DNA of 8,397 bases from Gammaproteobacteria bacterium (GTDB taxonomy: Bacteria > Pseudomonadota > Gammaproteobacteria > Burkholderiales > Burkholderiaceae_E), in contig JAUIAI010000072.1 in NCBI GenBank assembly GCA_030425615.1, positions 1 through 8,397 on the forward strand, written 5' to 3'. Shown one piece after another: positions 1-5,817 of this stretch. Within the stretch, counting starts at the first letter, position 1. Every line of letters starts with the position of its first letter. The translations under genes were made by a program, and so were the position numbers. The notes under the pieces are model-generated. The model saw nothing but the letters and a program-made list of their open reading frames with translations, did no database searches and was not told where the DNA came from.

Positions 1-12
1 ATGGTGTCCTCC
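1..12 (-). promoter_or_regulatory. Possible RBS and start of a divergent gene at the left edge
   Basis: On the minus strand, positions 12-8 read GGAGG. Five bases further on the window ends in AT (positions 2-1). If the next base outside the window is G, this would be an ATG start with a near-ideal Shine-Dalgarno, for a gene running leftward and divergent from the RidA-family gene. Only the ribosome-binding site and two bases of the start can be seen, so the gene itself is an inference. Confidence 0.2.
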
Positions 13-40
13 AGGTCGGTTTTCTGTTTCTGGTCCGGGA

Positions 41-69
41 TGGGCGGTGCTCACACCCCACCGTATCAT
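41..69 (+). promoter_or_regulatory. Possible promoter of the RidA-family gene
   Basis: TATCAT at 64-69 matches the sigma70 -10 consensus at five of six positions. It lies about 25 bases before the chosen GTG start, leaving a short leader that holds the GGAG ribosome-binding site. The matching -35 position (41-46, TGGGCG) agrees with TTGACA at only three of six bases, so the -35 is weak. This is a position-based guess. Confidence 0.3.
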
Positions 70-94
70 CGGACTTTCGCGCCGGAGTGTAACA

Positions 95-559
95 GTGACC
101 CCAGAGGAAAGCCTTGATCGAGCAGGACATTCGCTGCCTGCCCTGGAAGACCCAGCCTTCGACTACGCGCCCATCGTGGTCCACGACGGCGTCGCCTGGC
201 TGGCCGGCCAGCTGGCCAAGGAAGGGGGGCATCTGCCCGTCCAGGGGCGAGCCGGCGCCGAAGTGGACGACGAAGAGGTGGCCCGTCAGGCCGCGCGATG
301 TGCGCTCCAGGCCCTTGCCCGCCTGCGTCAGGCGCTGGGCGCGCTCGACCGAGTGGAACGCGTCCTGCAGATGAACGTCTGGGTGGCCTGCACGCACGAC
401 TACACCCGAATTTCGTGGGTCGCCGACAGGGCGTCGGGGATTCTCACGTGCGCGTTCAGCGACGCCGGCCGGCATCCCCGAAGCGTTCTGGGCGTGGTTC
501 GTCTGCCCCAGAACGCGCCGGTGATGATCGACCTGCGGGCCGCCGTGCGCCTGAACTGA
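95..559 (+). CDS. RidA/YjgF/YER057c/UK114-family protein
   Basis: The product is a 154-residue protein of the RidA (YjgF/UK114) superfamily, typically cytosolic homotrimers. The archetype hydrolyses reactive enamine/imine intermediates, but many paralogues have other or unknown roles. Seen here: an N-terminal TPEE..LDRAG start, the core strand with WLAGQL near residue 35, a helix rich in Ala/Arg (about 60-85) ending in LDRVERV, and the C-terminal signature HPRS..GVVRLP (127-138). Arg129 fits the conserved substrate-binding Arg of the family; the usual acidic residue near the end is Asp146 rather than Glu. I chose the GTG at 95 because GGAG (84-87) precedes it by 7 bases and the encoded MTPEE start matches longer family members. 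A GTG at 47 would add 16 residues unlike the family. It is convergent with bktB, 26 bases away. The family call is firm; the substrate is unknown. Confidence 0.85.
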   Translation: MTPEESLDRAGHSLPALEDPAFDYAPIVVHDGVAWLAGQLAKEGGHLPVQGRAGAEVDDEEVARQAARCALQALARLRQALGALDRVERVLQMNVWVACTHDYTRISWVADRASGILTCAFSDAGRHPRSVLGVVRLPQNAPVMIDLRAAVRLN

Positions 560-585
560 ACGCACGGCCGGGCCGGGGGGCCTCC

Positions 586-1770
586 TCAGCCCATACGCTC
601 GAAGATCGCCGCGATGCCCTGACCGCCGCCGATACACATGGTGACGAGCGCGTAGCGCCCGCCCGTGCGTTGCAGTTCGTAGAGCGCCTTGATCGTGATC
701 ACCGCGCCCGTCGCGCCGATCGGGTGACCGATCGAGATCCCCGATCCGTTGGGGTTGACCTTGGCCGGGTCGAGATCCAGCCCGCGTGTGACCGCCAGTG
801 CCTGGGCGGCGAACGCCTCGTTGGCTTCCACGACATCCATGTCTCCCGCCGACAGCCCCGTGCGCTCGAACAGCTTCTTCGAGGCCGGCACGGGTCCGAT
901 GCCCATGGTCTTGGGATCGACGCCCGCGTGGGCGTATCCGACCAGCCGAGCCATCGGGCGCAGTCCGCGGGCCGTGGCGGTCTCGGCGGCCATCAGCACC
1001 ACGGCGGCCGCACCGTCGTTGATGCCCGAGGCATTGCCCGCCGTGACCGTTCCGTCCTTCTCGAACACGGGCTTGAGCTTCTGCATGTCGGCCAGGCTGG
1101 CGTCGCGGCGAACGTGTTCGTCGGTGTCGAAGACCGTGGTCCCCTTACGGCCCTTGAGTTCGACGGGCACGATCTGGTCCTTAAAATAGCTCGCCTCGAT
1201 CGCCCGTGCAGCCCGATGGTGGCTTTCCAGTGCGAGCGCGTCCTGATCCTCGCGGCTGATGTGGTGCTCACGGGCGACGTTCTCAGCGGTCACGCCCATG
1301 TGGATGTTGTGAAACGGGTCGTGCAGCGCGCCGATCATCATGTCCACGACACGGGTGTCGCCCATGCGCTGGCCGAAACGCGCGGTCTGCATCGCGTGCG
1401 GACCACGGCTCATGACTTCGGCGCCACCGCCGATCGCGACATCGGCGTCGCCTAGCATGATGGATTGCGCGGCCGAAACGATCGCCTGCAGGCCCGAACC
1501 GCACAGGCGGTTCAGCGTGAGTGCGGGAACTTCCTTGGGCAGTCCGCCCTCGAGCGCGGCCACGCGCGACAGGTACATGTCGCGCGGTTCCGTGTTGAGC
1601 ACGTGGCCGAACACCACATGGTGGACGTCCTCCGGTGCGATGCCCGCACGGGAGACGGATTCGCGCACCACGAGGGCACCGAGTTCGGTGGGGGTCTTGC
1701 TGGTCAGGCTGCCACCGAATGTGCCCACGGCGGTGCGGGCGCCTGCGACGACGACGACTTCACGGGTCAT
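586..1770 (-). CDS. bktB: Beta-ketothiolase BktB (acetyl-CoA acyltransferase)
   Basis: A 394-residue thiolase that condenses acyl-CoA with acetyl-CoA to beta-ketoacyl-CoA, or cleaves it in reverse. BktB-type enzymes accept propionyl-CoA and so supply C5 units for PHA copolymers. The sequence is complete: nucleophile Cys90 in NRLCGSGLQA, NEAF at 318-321, His349 in GHPIGATG, and the acid/base Cys379 in CIGGGQG. The start MTREVVVV, the stretch TEPRDMYLSRVAA and the end GIAAIFERMG agree with BktB of Ralstonia as I remember it, better than with PhaA. The length equals that of BktB. The ATG at 1770 has GGAG 7 bases upstream; an in-frame start at 1818 would add 16 unlikely residues. It stands 130 bp downstream of the YpfH-like gene and may have its own promoter, which I could not identify. 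A general acetyl-CoA acetyltransferase role cannot be excluded. Confidence 0.9.
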   Translation of the reverse strand: MTREVVVVAGARTAVGTFGGSLTSKTPTELGALVVRESVSRAGIAPEDVHHVVFGHVLNTEPRDMYLSRVAALEGGLPKEVPALTLNRLCGSGLQAIVSAAQSIMLGDADVAIGGGAEVMSRGPHAMQTARFGQRMGDTRVVDMMIGALHDPFHNIHMGVTAENVAREHHISREDQDALALESHHRAARAIEASYFKDQIVPVELKGRKGTTVFDTDEHVRRDASLADMQKLKPVFEKDGTVTAGNASGINDGAAAVVLMAAETATARGLRPMARLVGYAHAGVDPKTMGIGPVPASKKLFERTGLSAGDMDVVEANEAFAAQALAVTRGLDLDPAKVNPNGSGISIGHPIGATGAVITIKALYELQRTGGRYALVTMCIGGGQGIAAIFERMG

Positions 1771-1828
1771 GACGTGGCTCCAGGAAGAAGGGTCAGAGGG
1801 TTTCACGTAACCCAACACGATACCCCAT

Positions 1829-1846
1829 CCGGGCCGACGGGCCCGG
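1829..1846. terminator. Strong GC hairpin between the ypfH-like gene and bktB
   Basis: CCGGGCC (1829-1835) and GGCCCGG (1840-1846) form a perfect 7-bp all-GC stem with a 4-base loop. It lies between the end of the five-gene minus-strand cluster and bktB. No T-run follows on either strand, so it is not a classical intrinsic terminator. It could slow polymerase, protect an mRNA end or form part of the bktB leader. Further structured sequence (GGTCG 1865-1869 with CGACC 1879-1883) lies beside it. Nearer bktB, GGGTT (1798-1802) and AACCC (1809-1813) form a weaker dyad around TCACGT. Confidence 0.3.
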
Positions 1847-1900
1847 GTCCGGCGCTCCTGGCCCGGTCGTCGGTCCGGCGACCAGAGCTCCCGGCCCGCT

Positions 1901-2665
1901 TCAGTGCCCCGTGCCGCTGGGGGTGGAGCTGTCGGTGCTGACCTGGAGCATGTCGGCGTACTGGTCGAGTTCGATCCGTTTGCGTCCGGCGAACAGCGTC
2001 TGCATCACCCGCGCGGTTCCGACGTTGACCATGTCCTGGCCGATCGAATGGATGCCGTCGCTGAGGATGTCCAGCGACACGTGGGCGCCGGCGTCGCGCA
2101 GGGCGCGAAAGGCGCGGATCGACTGCTCTGCGAGGACCACGGAATCGAGTTCGCCGTGCAGCAGATGGACCGTGGGCGAGATGCGTGTATCCGGGGCGAG
2201 GGGGGAGAGCAGGCGGCCAGCGTGCGAGACGACGATCCCGGCACAGGCGCCGTGCCGCCGCGCCACTTCGAGTGCCAGGGATCCGCCCTGGGAGAATCCC
2301 ACGAGCACGGTCTGCTCGGGCGAGACGCCGAGCCTCGCCTGTGCCTCTGCGATACGCGCGACAAGCGCATCAGCCGCCGGTGCGGCCCGCTTTTGCTGCT
2401 CGCGGCCGGTGCCACTGGGGTCGAACCAGTCACGCCCGCGACCGACCCGCGCCGCCTCCAGGCCCTGCATGATCAGGACCGAGGCGCGCGGAAACTTGTA
2501 TTGCCAGGCCAGCGCCAGCGGCGCGATCGCCTCCGGAGTCGAGCCGGCCCCGTGCAGGAAGACGAGCAGACGCGAGGGACTACCGCCCTCGTGTGGGGCG
2601 AGTTCCAGCCAGAGCTGCTCGCCGGTCCCGGATCCCGCGGGACGCGCTGGGTGTCCGGCGCTCAT
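1901..2665 (-). CDS. Alpha/beta hydrolase, YpfH-type carboxylesterase/phospholipase family
   Basis: A 254-residue serine hydrolase of the carboxylesterase/phospholipase (YpfH/Est-type) family, expected to be cytosolic because no signal peptide is seen. The oxyanion-hole motif is HGAGS (38-42), the nucleophile elbow is GFSQGG with Ser125, the acid is Asp174 in HGELD, and the base is His206 in DGIHSIG. This completes a Ser-Asp-His triad in the usual order. The last 25 or so residues, rich in Ser/Thr, extend beyond the hydrolase core. Its ATG overlaps the stop of the DUF1841 gene (ATGA, 2665-2662), so translation is probably coupled. It is the last gene of the phaZ-rsxB-nth-DUF1841 cluster. Substrate unknown: family members cleave short-chain esters, and hydrolysis of hydroxybutyrate oligomers is a guess from context only. 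Confidence 0.85.
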   Translation of the reverse strand: MSAGHPARPAGSGTGEQLWLELAPHEGGSPSRLLVFLHGAGSTPEAIAPLALAWQYKFPRASVLIMQGLEAARVGRGRDWFDPSGTGREQQKRAAPAADALVARIAEAQARLGVSPEQTVLVGFSQGGSLALEVARRHGACAGIVVSHAGRLLSPLAPDTRISPTVHLLHGELDSVVLAEQSIRAFRALRDAGAHVSLDILSDGIHSIGQDMVNVGTARVMQTLFAGRKRIELDQYADMLQVSTDSSTPSGTGH

Positions 2666-3093
2666 CGTCCGGCCCGCCTGCGGATGCAGTCGATATAGGC
2701 CTCGCCGTCGGGCGGGCGTCCGTCGCGCTGCGCACGCCAGACGGTCTCACCAAGACACTCCATGACCGCGTGTGCCGCCTCGTGCGGATCGTCCAGGCGC
2801 GAAACCAGATGCCCATGAGCGGCGCGCAGACCCGGCGGCTGGTCGATCGAGAGTTGCTCCGCGACGGCCAGATGCATGGACAGATGCAGGAACGGGTTGG
2901 TGCGACCGGCCTCGACGGGGTACTCCGCCGTCAGTGCCGCTTCGACGTCCTCCAGATCCCCGTGGTATTCGGGATGCGCGAGGATTCCGTCCAGCGCCAT
3001 CGATTCCAGCGGGGTCAGCGGCTCGGCCGCACGGTGCTTGCGCCAGGCCTCGCAGAAAAAGCGGCGAACGTCGGCCTGAGAGGGGTCGAACAC
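2662..3093 (-). CDS. DUF1841 family protein, function unknown
   Basis: A 143-residue protein that I recognise as DUF1841, an uncharacterised family found mainly in beta- and gammaproteobacteria. Visible landmarks are an N-terminal FDPSQADVRRFF, PLTPLE (25-30), HPEYH (40-44), the conserved core NPFLHLSMHLAVAEQLS (66-82) followed by IDQPPG, and the C-terminal block MECLGE..WRAQRDG.PPDG (111-130). It looks all-helical and soluble, with no signal peptide or membrane segment. The repeated conserved His/Glu residues (H40, H44, H70, H74, E79) could bind a metal, but that is inference. The start is GTG with GGAG 9 bases upstream; this site lies inside the hairpin at 3103-3127. It follows nth after 35 bases and overlaps the hydrolase gene by 4 bases. 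No function should be assigned. Confidence 0.85.
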   Translation of the reverse strand: MFDPSQADVRRFFCEAWRKHRAAEPLTPLESMALDGILAHPEYHGDLEDVEAALTAEYPVEAGRTNPFLHLSMHLAVAEQLSIDQPPGLRAAHGHLVSRLDDPHEAAHAVMECLGETVWRAQRDGRPPDGEAYIDCIRRRAGR

Positions 3094-3102
3094 GGGTCAG
3101 CG

Positions 3103-3127
3103 CTCCGGTGGGGTCGTCCGACCGGAG
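3103..3127 (-). promoter_or_regulatory. Hairpin sequestering the DUF1841 ribosome-binding site
   Basis: CTCCGGT (3103-3109) and ACCGGAG (3121-3127) form a perfect 7-bp stem with an 11-base loop. On the minus-strand mRNA the second arm contains GGAG, the Shine-Dalgarno of the DUF1841 GTG start. The first arm begins one base after the nth stop codon. A ribosome finishing nth would therefore open the stem and expose the site. This geometry is typical of translational coupling; the mechanism here is inferred. Confidence 0.5.
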
Positions 3128-3128
3128 A

Positions 3129-3818
3129 TCATGCCGCAGTCTCGCGATCGGGCGGACCGATCCGCACACGTCGTGGGGGCGCCGGCTCCGGGGTCTTGTC
3201 CCGGTAGTCGCAGAGATCGGCGATGGGGCACCGCCAGCACTCCGGACGTCGGGCCTTGCAGACATAACGGCCGTGCAGGATCAGCCAGTGATGCGCGTGT
3301 TGCAGGTAACGCGCAGGGACCTTGCGCAGGAGCTTCTTCTCGACCGCCAGAACATCCTTGCCCGGTGCGATGCCGGTGCGGTTCGCGACCCGGAAGATAT
3401 GGGTGTCCACGGCCATCGTGGGCTGCCCGAACGCCACGTTCAGGATCACGTTTGCGGTTTTGCGCCCGACGCCCGGGAGCCGTTCCAGCGATTCCCGGTC
3501 GGCCGGCACCGCGCCGTCGTGTTCGTCCACGAGCAGCCGGCAGGCCTGGATGAGATGCTTCGCCTTGGCCCGGTACAGCCCGATGGTGCGGATCGTCTCC
3601 GCCAGCCGTTCCTCTCCCAGGTCCAGCATCGCCTGCGGCGTGTTCGCCAGGGGAAAGAGACGGCGCGTGGCGAGGTTCACCCCCGCATCCGTGGCCTGCG
3701 CCGACATGAGGACGGCGGCCAGCAGCTCGAACGGGGTCGAATATTCGAGTTCCGTCTTCGGTTCCGGCTCGGCGAGCGCGAACCGTCTGAAGATCTCCGC
3801 GCGTTTTTCGTCGTTCAT
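3129..3818 (-). CDS. nth: Endonuclease III (DNA glycosylase/AP lyase)
   Basis: A 229-residue endonuclease III that removes oxidised pyrimidines such as thymine glycol and nicks the abasic site by beta-elimination, in base-excision repair. All catalytic features are present: the helix-hairpin-helix LPGVGRKTA with catalytic Lys120, Asp138 in VDTH, and the C-terminal [4Fe-4S] cluster Cys187-x6-Cys194-x2-Cys197-x5-Cys203. These residue numbers match E. coli Nth. The protein is slightly longer at the C terminus, with a Pro/Arg-rich tail. The ATG at 3818 overlaps the rsxB stop (ATGA, 3818-3815), giving tight coupling. Much longer in-frame extension is possible but would run antisense-like through rsxB and is rejected. 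nth downstream of an Rnf/Rsx gene is a known arrangement in E. coli. Confidence 0.96.
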   Translation of the reverse strand: MNDEKRAEIFRRFALAEPEPKTELEYSTPFELLAAVLMSAQATDAGVNLATRRLFPLANTPQAMLDLGEERLAETIRTIGLYRAKAKHLIQACRLLVDEHDGAVPADRESLERLPGVGRKTANVILNVAFGQPTMAVDTHIFRVANRTGIAPGKDVLAVEKKLLRKVPARYLQHAHHWLILHGRYVCKARRPECWRCPIADLCDYRDKTPEPAPPRRVRIGPPDRETAA

Positions 3819-4447
3819 GAGCCCGGATTGTGCCCGTCGCGGGCACCGAGCCTGGCGCGTGCCCGCTCCAGTGCGGCGGCCAACACCGCCCGCCGGCGCG
3901 TCTCGTCCGGCGGCGCCTCGTCGAGCTTCGTGGTGAGCTCGCGTTCGTGGCGCCGACGGTCGTCTTCCCGTTCCCGTGACAACCGGGCCTGTCGCCGGTC
4001 GAATCGCAGGCGTGCGTCGCGAGCGTCCGCGTCGCTCCAGGGCGCGTCCGCCGGCACGATGCGGATGCAGTCGGTCGGGCAGGGCGGCACGCAGAGCTCG
4101 CATCCGGAGCAGAGCGCCGGGAGCACGGTGTGCATGGCCTTCGGACCGCCGATGATGGCGTCCACCGGGCAGGCGCGAATGCACTTCGTACAACCGATGC
4201 AGTCGTCCGATTCGATGAACGCAAGCAATCGCGGTCCCGCCTGGCCGCATTCGGGGTCCAACGGGAGCCGGGGCCGGCTGAGCAGCCCGGCCAGCGCGGC
4301 GATACCCGCGTCTCCGCCGGGAGGACAACGGTTGATGGCCTCGCCGTCCCGGGCGATCGCGCGCGCGTAGTCGGCACAGCTGGGATACCCGCAGCGGGTG
4401 CACTGCGTCTGGGGAAGCAGGGCGTCGATGCGGTCGACGAGCGACAC
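3815..4447 (-). CDS. rsxB: RnfB/RsxB-like ferredoxin protein, without membrane anchor
   Basis: A 210-residue iron-sulfur protein resembling RnfB/RsxB, the subunit that passes electrons into the Rnf/Rsx complex. It begins with an Fe-S domain (QTQCTRCGYPSC) whose ligands are probably Cys16, Cys19, Cys24 and Cys41. Two ferredoxin-type [4Fe-4S] motifs follow: Cys83, 86, 89, 93 (CIGCTKCIRACP) and Cys113, 116, 119, 123 (CSGCELCVPPCP). The last 65 or so residues are highly charged and Arg-rich, likely helical. The N-terminal membrane helix of E. coli RsxB is missing. Start: I chose the GTG at 4447, which gives MSLVDRIDALLPQ as in related short forms; GAGG lies 14 bases upstream, which is long. A GTG at 4516 would add 23 residues and overlap phaZ by 53 bases. 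No other rnf genes are in the window, so its partner is unknown. Confidence 0.85.
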   Translation of the reverse strand: MSLVDRIDALLPQTQCTRCGYPSCADYARAIARDGEAINRCPPGGDAGIAALAGLLSRPRLPLDPECGQAGPRLLAFIESDDCIGCTKCIRACPVDAIIGGPKAMHTVLPALCSGCELCVPPCPTDCIRIVPADAPWSDADARDARLRFDRRQARLSREREDDRRRHERELTTKLDEAPPDETRRRAVLAAALERARARLGARDGHNPGS

Positions 4448-4463
4448 CGGGCGATCGTCTGCC

Positions 4464-5750
4464 TCAGGCAGCCTTGCGTGAGCGTGAGCGCTGGCCGATA
4501 CGCCTGCGGTGCTCACCGATGAAGCGGCTGACCTCGGGACGGATGATCTCGCGCCATCTGCGCCCGGAGAAGATTCCGTAGTGGCCGGCGCCCTCGACCA
4601 CGAGATCGCGCTGGTGCTCGCTGGGGATGTTCGTGCACAGCCCGTGGGCCGCCTGGGTCTGGCCGGGCCCGGAAATGTCGTCGAGCTCGCCCTCCACCGT
4701 GAACAGGGCCACGTTCGTGATCTTGGACGGGTCCACCCGGAAGGCCCGACCGTCGAAACTGACGTTCCACAATCCGCGGGGCAGCAGGTGGTCCTGGAAC
4801 ACCGTGCGGATGGTGTCGAGGTAGTACTCGGCCGGCATGTCGAGGACGGCGTTGTACTCGTCGTAGAACTGGCGGTGCGCCTCCGCCGTGTCCATGTCGC
4901 CGCGCACCAGATCCAGGTAGAAGTCCCAATGGGAGTTGGCGTGACGGCCGGGGTTCATGGAGACGAAGCCCGCATGCTGAAGGAAGCCCGGATAAACGCG
5001 GCGGCCTGCGCCCGGGTACTTGGCCGGCACCACGTAGATCACGTTGCGCTCGAACCAGTTGAAGGGGTTGTCCGTGGCCAGGTTGTTGACCTCGGTGGGG
5101 CTGTTGCGCGTGTCGATCGGCCCGCCCATCATGGTCATCGACAGTGGCAGGCTGTCGTCACGGAGTTCGGCCATGATGGAGACGGCCGCCAGAACCGGTA
5201 CCGTCGGCTGGCAGACCGACATCACGTGCACGTCCGGACCCAGGTGGCGGATGAATTCGATCGCGTAGCCGATGTAGTCGTCCAGGCTGAACGGCCCCTG
5301 CGTCAGCGGCACCATGCGCGCGTCCATCCAGTCCGTGATGTAGACGTCGTGATGCGGCAGCAGCCCCCGCACGGTGTCGCGAAGCAGGGTGGCGTGGTGA
5401 CCCGAGAGCGGCGCGAAGACCAGCACGACCGGGTCGTCGGCCCGGTCGGCGAGCCTGGCCGGCAGCAGGCGCTCGAAATGCAGGAGCTTGCAGAAGGGTT
5501 TGTCGATGACGATGCGCGGTTGCACGCTGACCGACCGGCCGTCGATCTCCGTTTCCGTGAGCCCGAAGGCGGGCTTCTCGTACTCCTTGCCCAGGCGGTG
5601 GATAAGTTCGAAACCCGCGGCCGCCCGGTTCGCGAACGGCGCATAGGCGAACGGGCTGTACGGGTTGGCGAACATCTGGCTCATTGCGTCCGCCCAACTC
5701 GACACCGGGTTGAGAACGGCGCGCTGCGCCTCGTGAAATTGATAGAGCAT
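4464..5750 (-). CDS. phaZ: Intracellular poly(3-hydroxybutyrate) depolymerase PhaZ
   Basis: A 428-residue intracellular PHB depolymerase that attacks amorphous PHB in storage granules to release 3-hydroxybutyrate units for growth under starvation. It belongs to the Cys-nucleophile group typified by Ralstonia PhaZ1: the start MLYQFHEAQR, RLGKEYEKPAF (52-62), PLSGHHATLLRDTVR (114-128), and the nucleophile Cys180 in SVCQPTVP instead of a GxSxG serine. Further blocks are MTMMGGPID (205-213), the acid in EGELDDIS (Asp357 or Asp358) and the base His390 in GHYGIFSGRRWR. There is no signal peptide, as expected. The last 15 residues are very basic (RRRIGQRSRSRKAA). The ATG has GGAGG 7 bases upstream, an excellent site. 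It is first in the cluster, with the regulatory region 5751-6015 ahead of it; the rsxB start follows its stop by 16 bases. Confidence 0.93.
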   Translation of the reverse strand: MLYQFHEAQRAVLNPVSSWADAMSQMFANPYSPFAYAPFANRAAAGFELIHRLGKEYEKPAFGLTETEIDGRSVSVQPRIVIDKPFCKLLHFERLLPARLADRADDPVVLVFAPLSGHHATLLRDTVRGLLPHHDVYITDWMDARMVPLTQGPFSLDDYIGYAIEFIRHLGPDVHVMSVCQPTVPVLAAVSIMAELRDDSLPLSMTMMGGPIDTRNSPTEVNNLATDNPFNWFERNVIYVVPAKYPGAGRRVYPGFLQHAGFVSMNPGRHANSHWDFYLDLVRGDMDTAEAHRQFYDEYNAVLDMPAEYYLDTIRTVFQDHLLPRGLWNVSFDGRAFRVDPSKITNVALFTVEGELDDISGPGQTQAAHGLCTNIPSEHQRDLVVEGAGHYGIFSGRRWREIIRPEVSRFIGEHRRRIGQRSRSRKAA

Positions 5751-5790
5751 CGATGGACCTCCGCCGCGGCATCGACACGGGCCGCCGGCA

Positions 5791-5808
5791 GGGCTCAGGG
5801 GTGAGCCC
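5791..5808 (-). promoter_or_regulatory. Stem-loop in the phaZ leader
   Basis: GGGCTCA (5791-5797) and TGAGCCC (5802-5808) form a perfect 7-bp stem with a GGGG/CCCC tetraloop, ending 41 bases before the phaZ ATG. If transcription starts upstream near 5856, the stem lies in the phaZ 5' leader and could affect stability or translation. It also lies about 210 bases beyond the stop of the upstream flavoprotein gene, so it could end that transcript, but no T-run follows. Confidence 0.4.
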
Positions 5809-5817
5809 GATTACGAA

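Noticed and set aside
1..117. Plus-strand open frame beginning with ATG at position 1
   Set aside because: It is 38 codons, has no visible upstream context, overlaps the RidA-family start and resembles no known protein.
560..585. Bidirectional terminator between the convergent RidA-family gene and bktB
   Set aside because: The 26-base gap is G/C-rich (repeated GGCC) but holds no stem longer than 4 bp with a workable loop and no T-run on either strand.
298..1455. A 385-codon plus-strand open frame opposite bktB
   Set aside because: It runs from inside the RidA-family gene through bktB antisense; both of those are recognisable genes and this translation is not.
2772..4370. A 532-codon plus-strand open frame opposite nth and rsxB
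   Set aside because: It is antisense to two genes with all catalytic and cluster residues intact, its translation is low-complexity and Arg/Pro/Ser-rich, and long antisense frames are expected in GC-rich DNA.
3129..4403. A longer nth starting far upstream, as a 424-residue protein
   Set aside because: The first 195 residues are the rsxB sequence read in another frame. The family start MNDEKRAEIF and E. coli-matching residue numbers support the ATG at 3818.
4509..5804. A 431-codon plus-strand open frame covering phaZ
   Set aside because: It mirrors phaZ in the complementary frame and its His/Val/Arg-rich translation resembles no family; phaZ itself has clear homology and an ideal ribosome-binding site.
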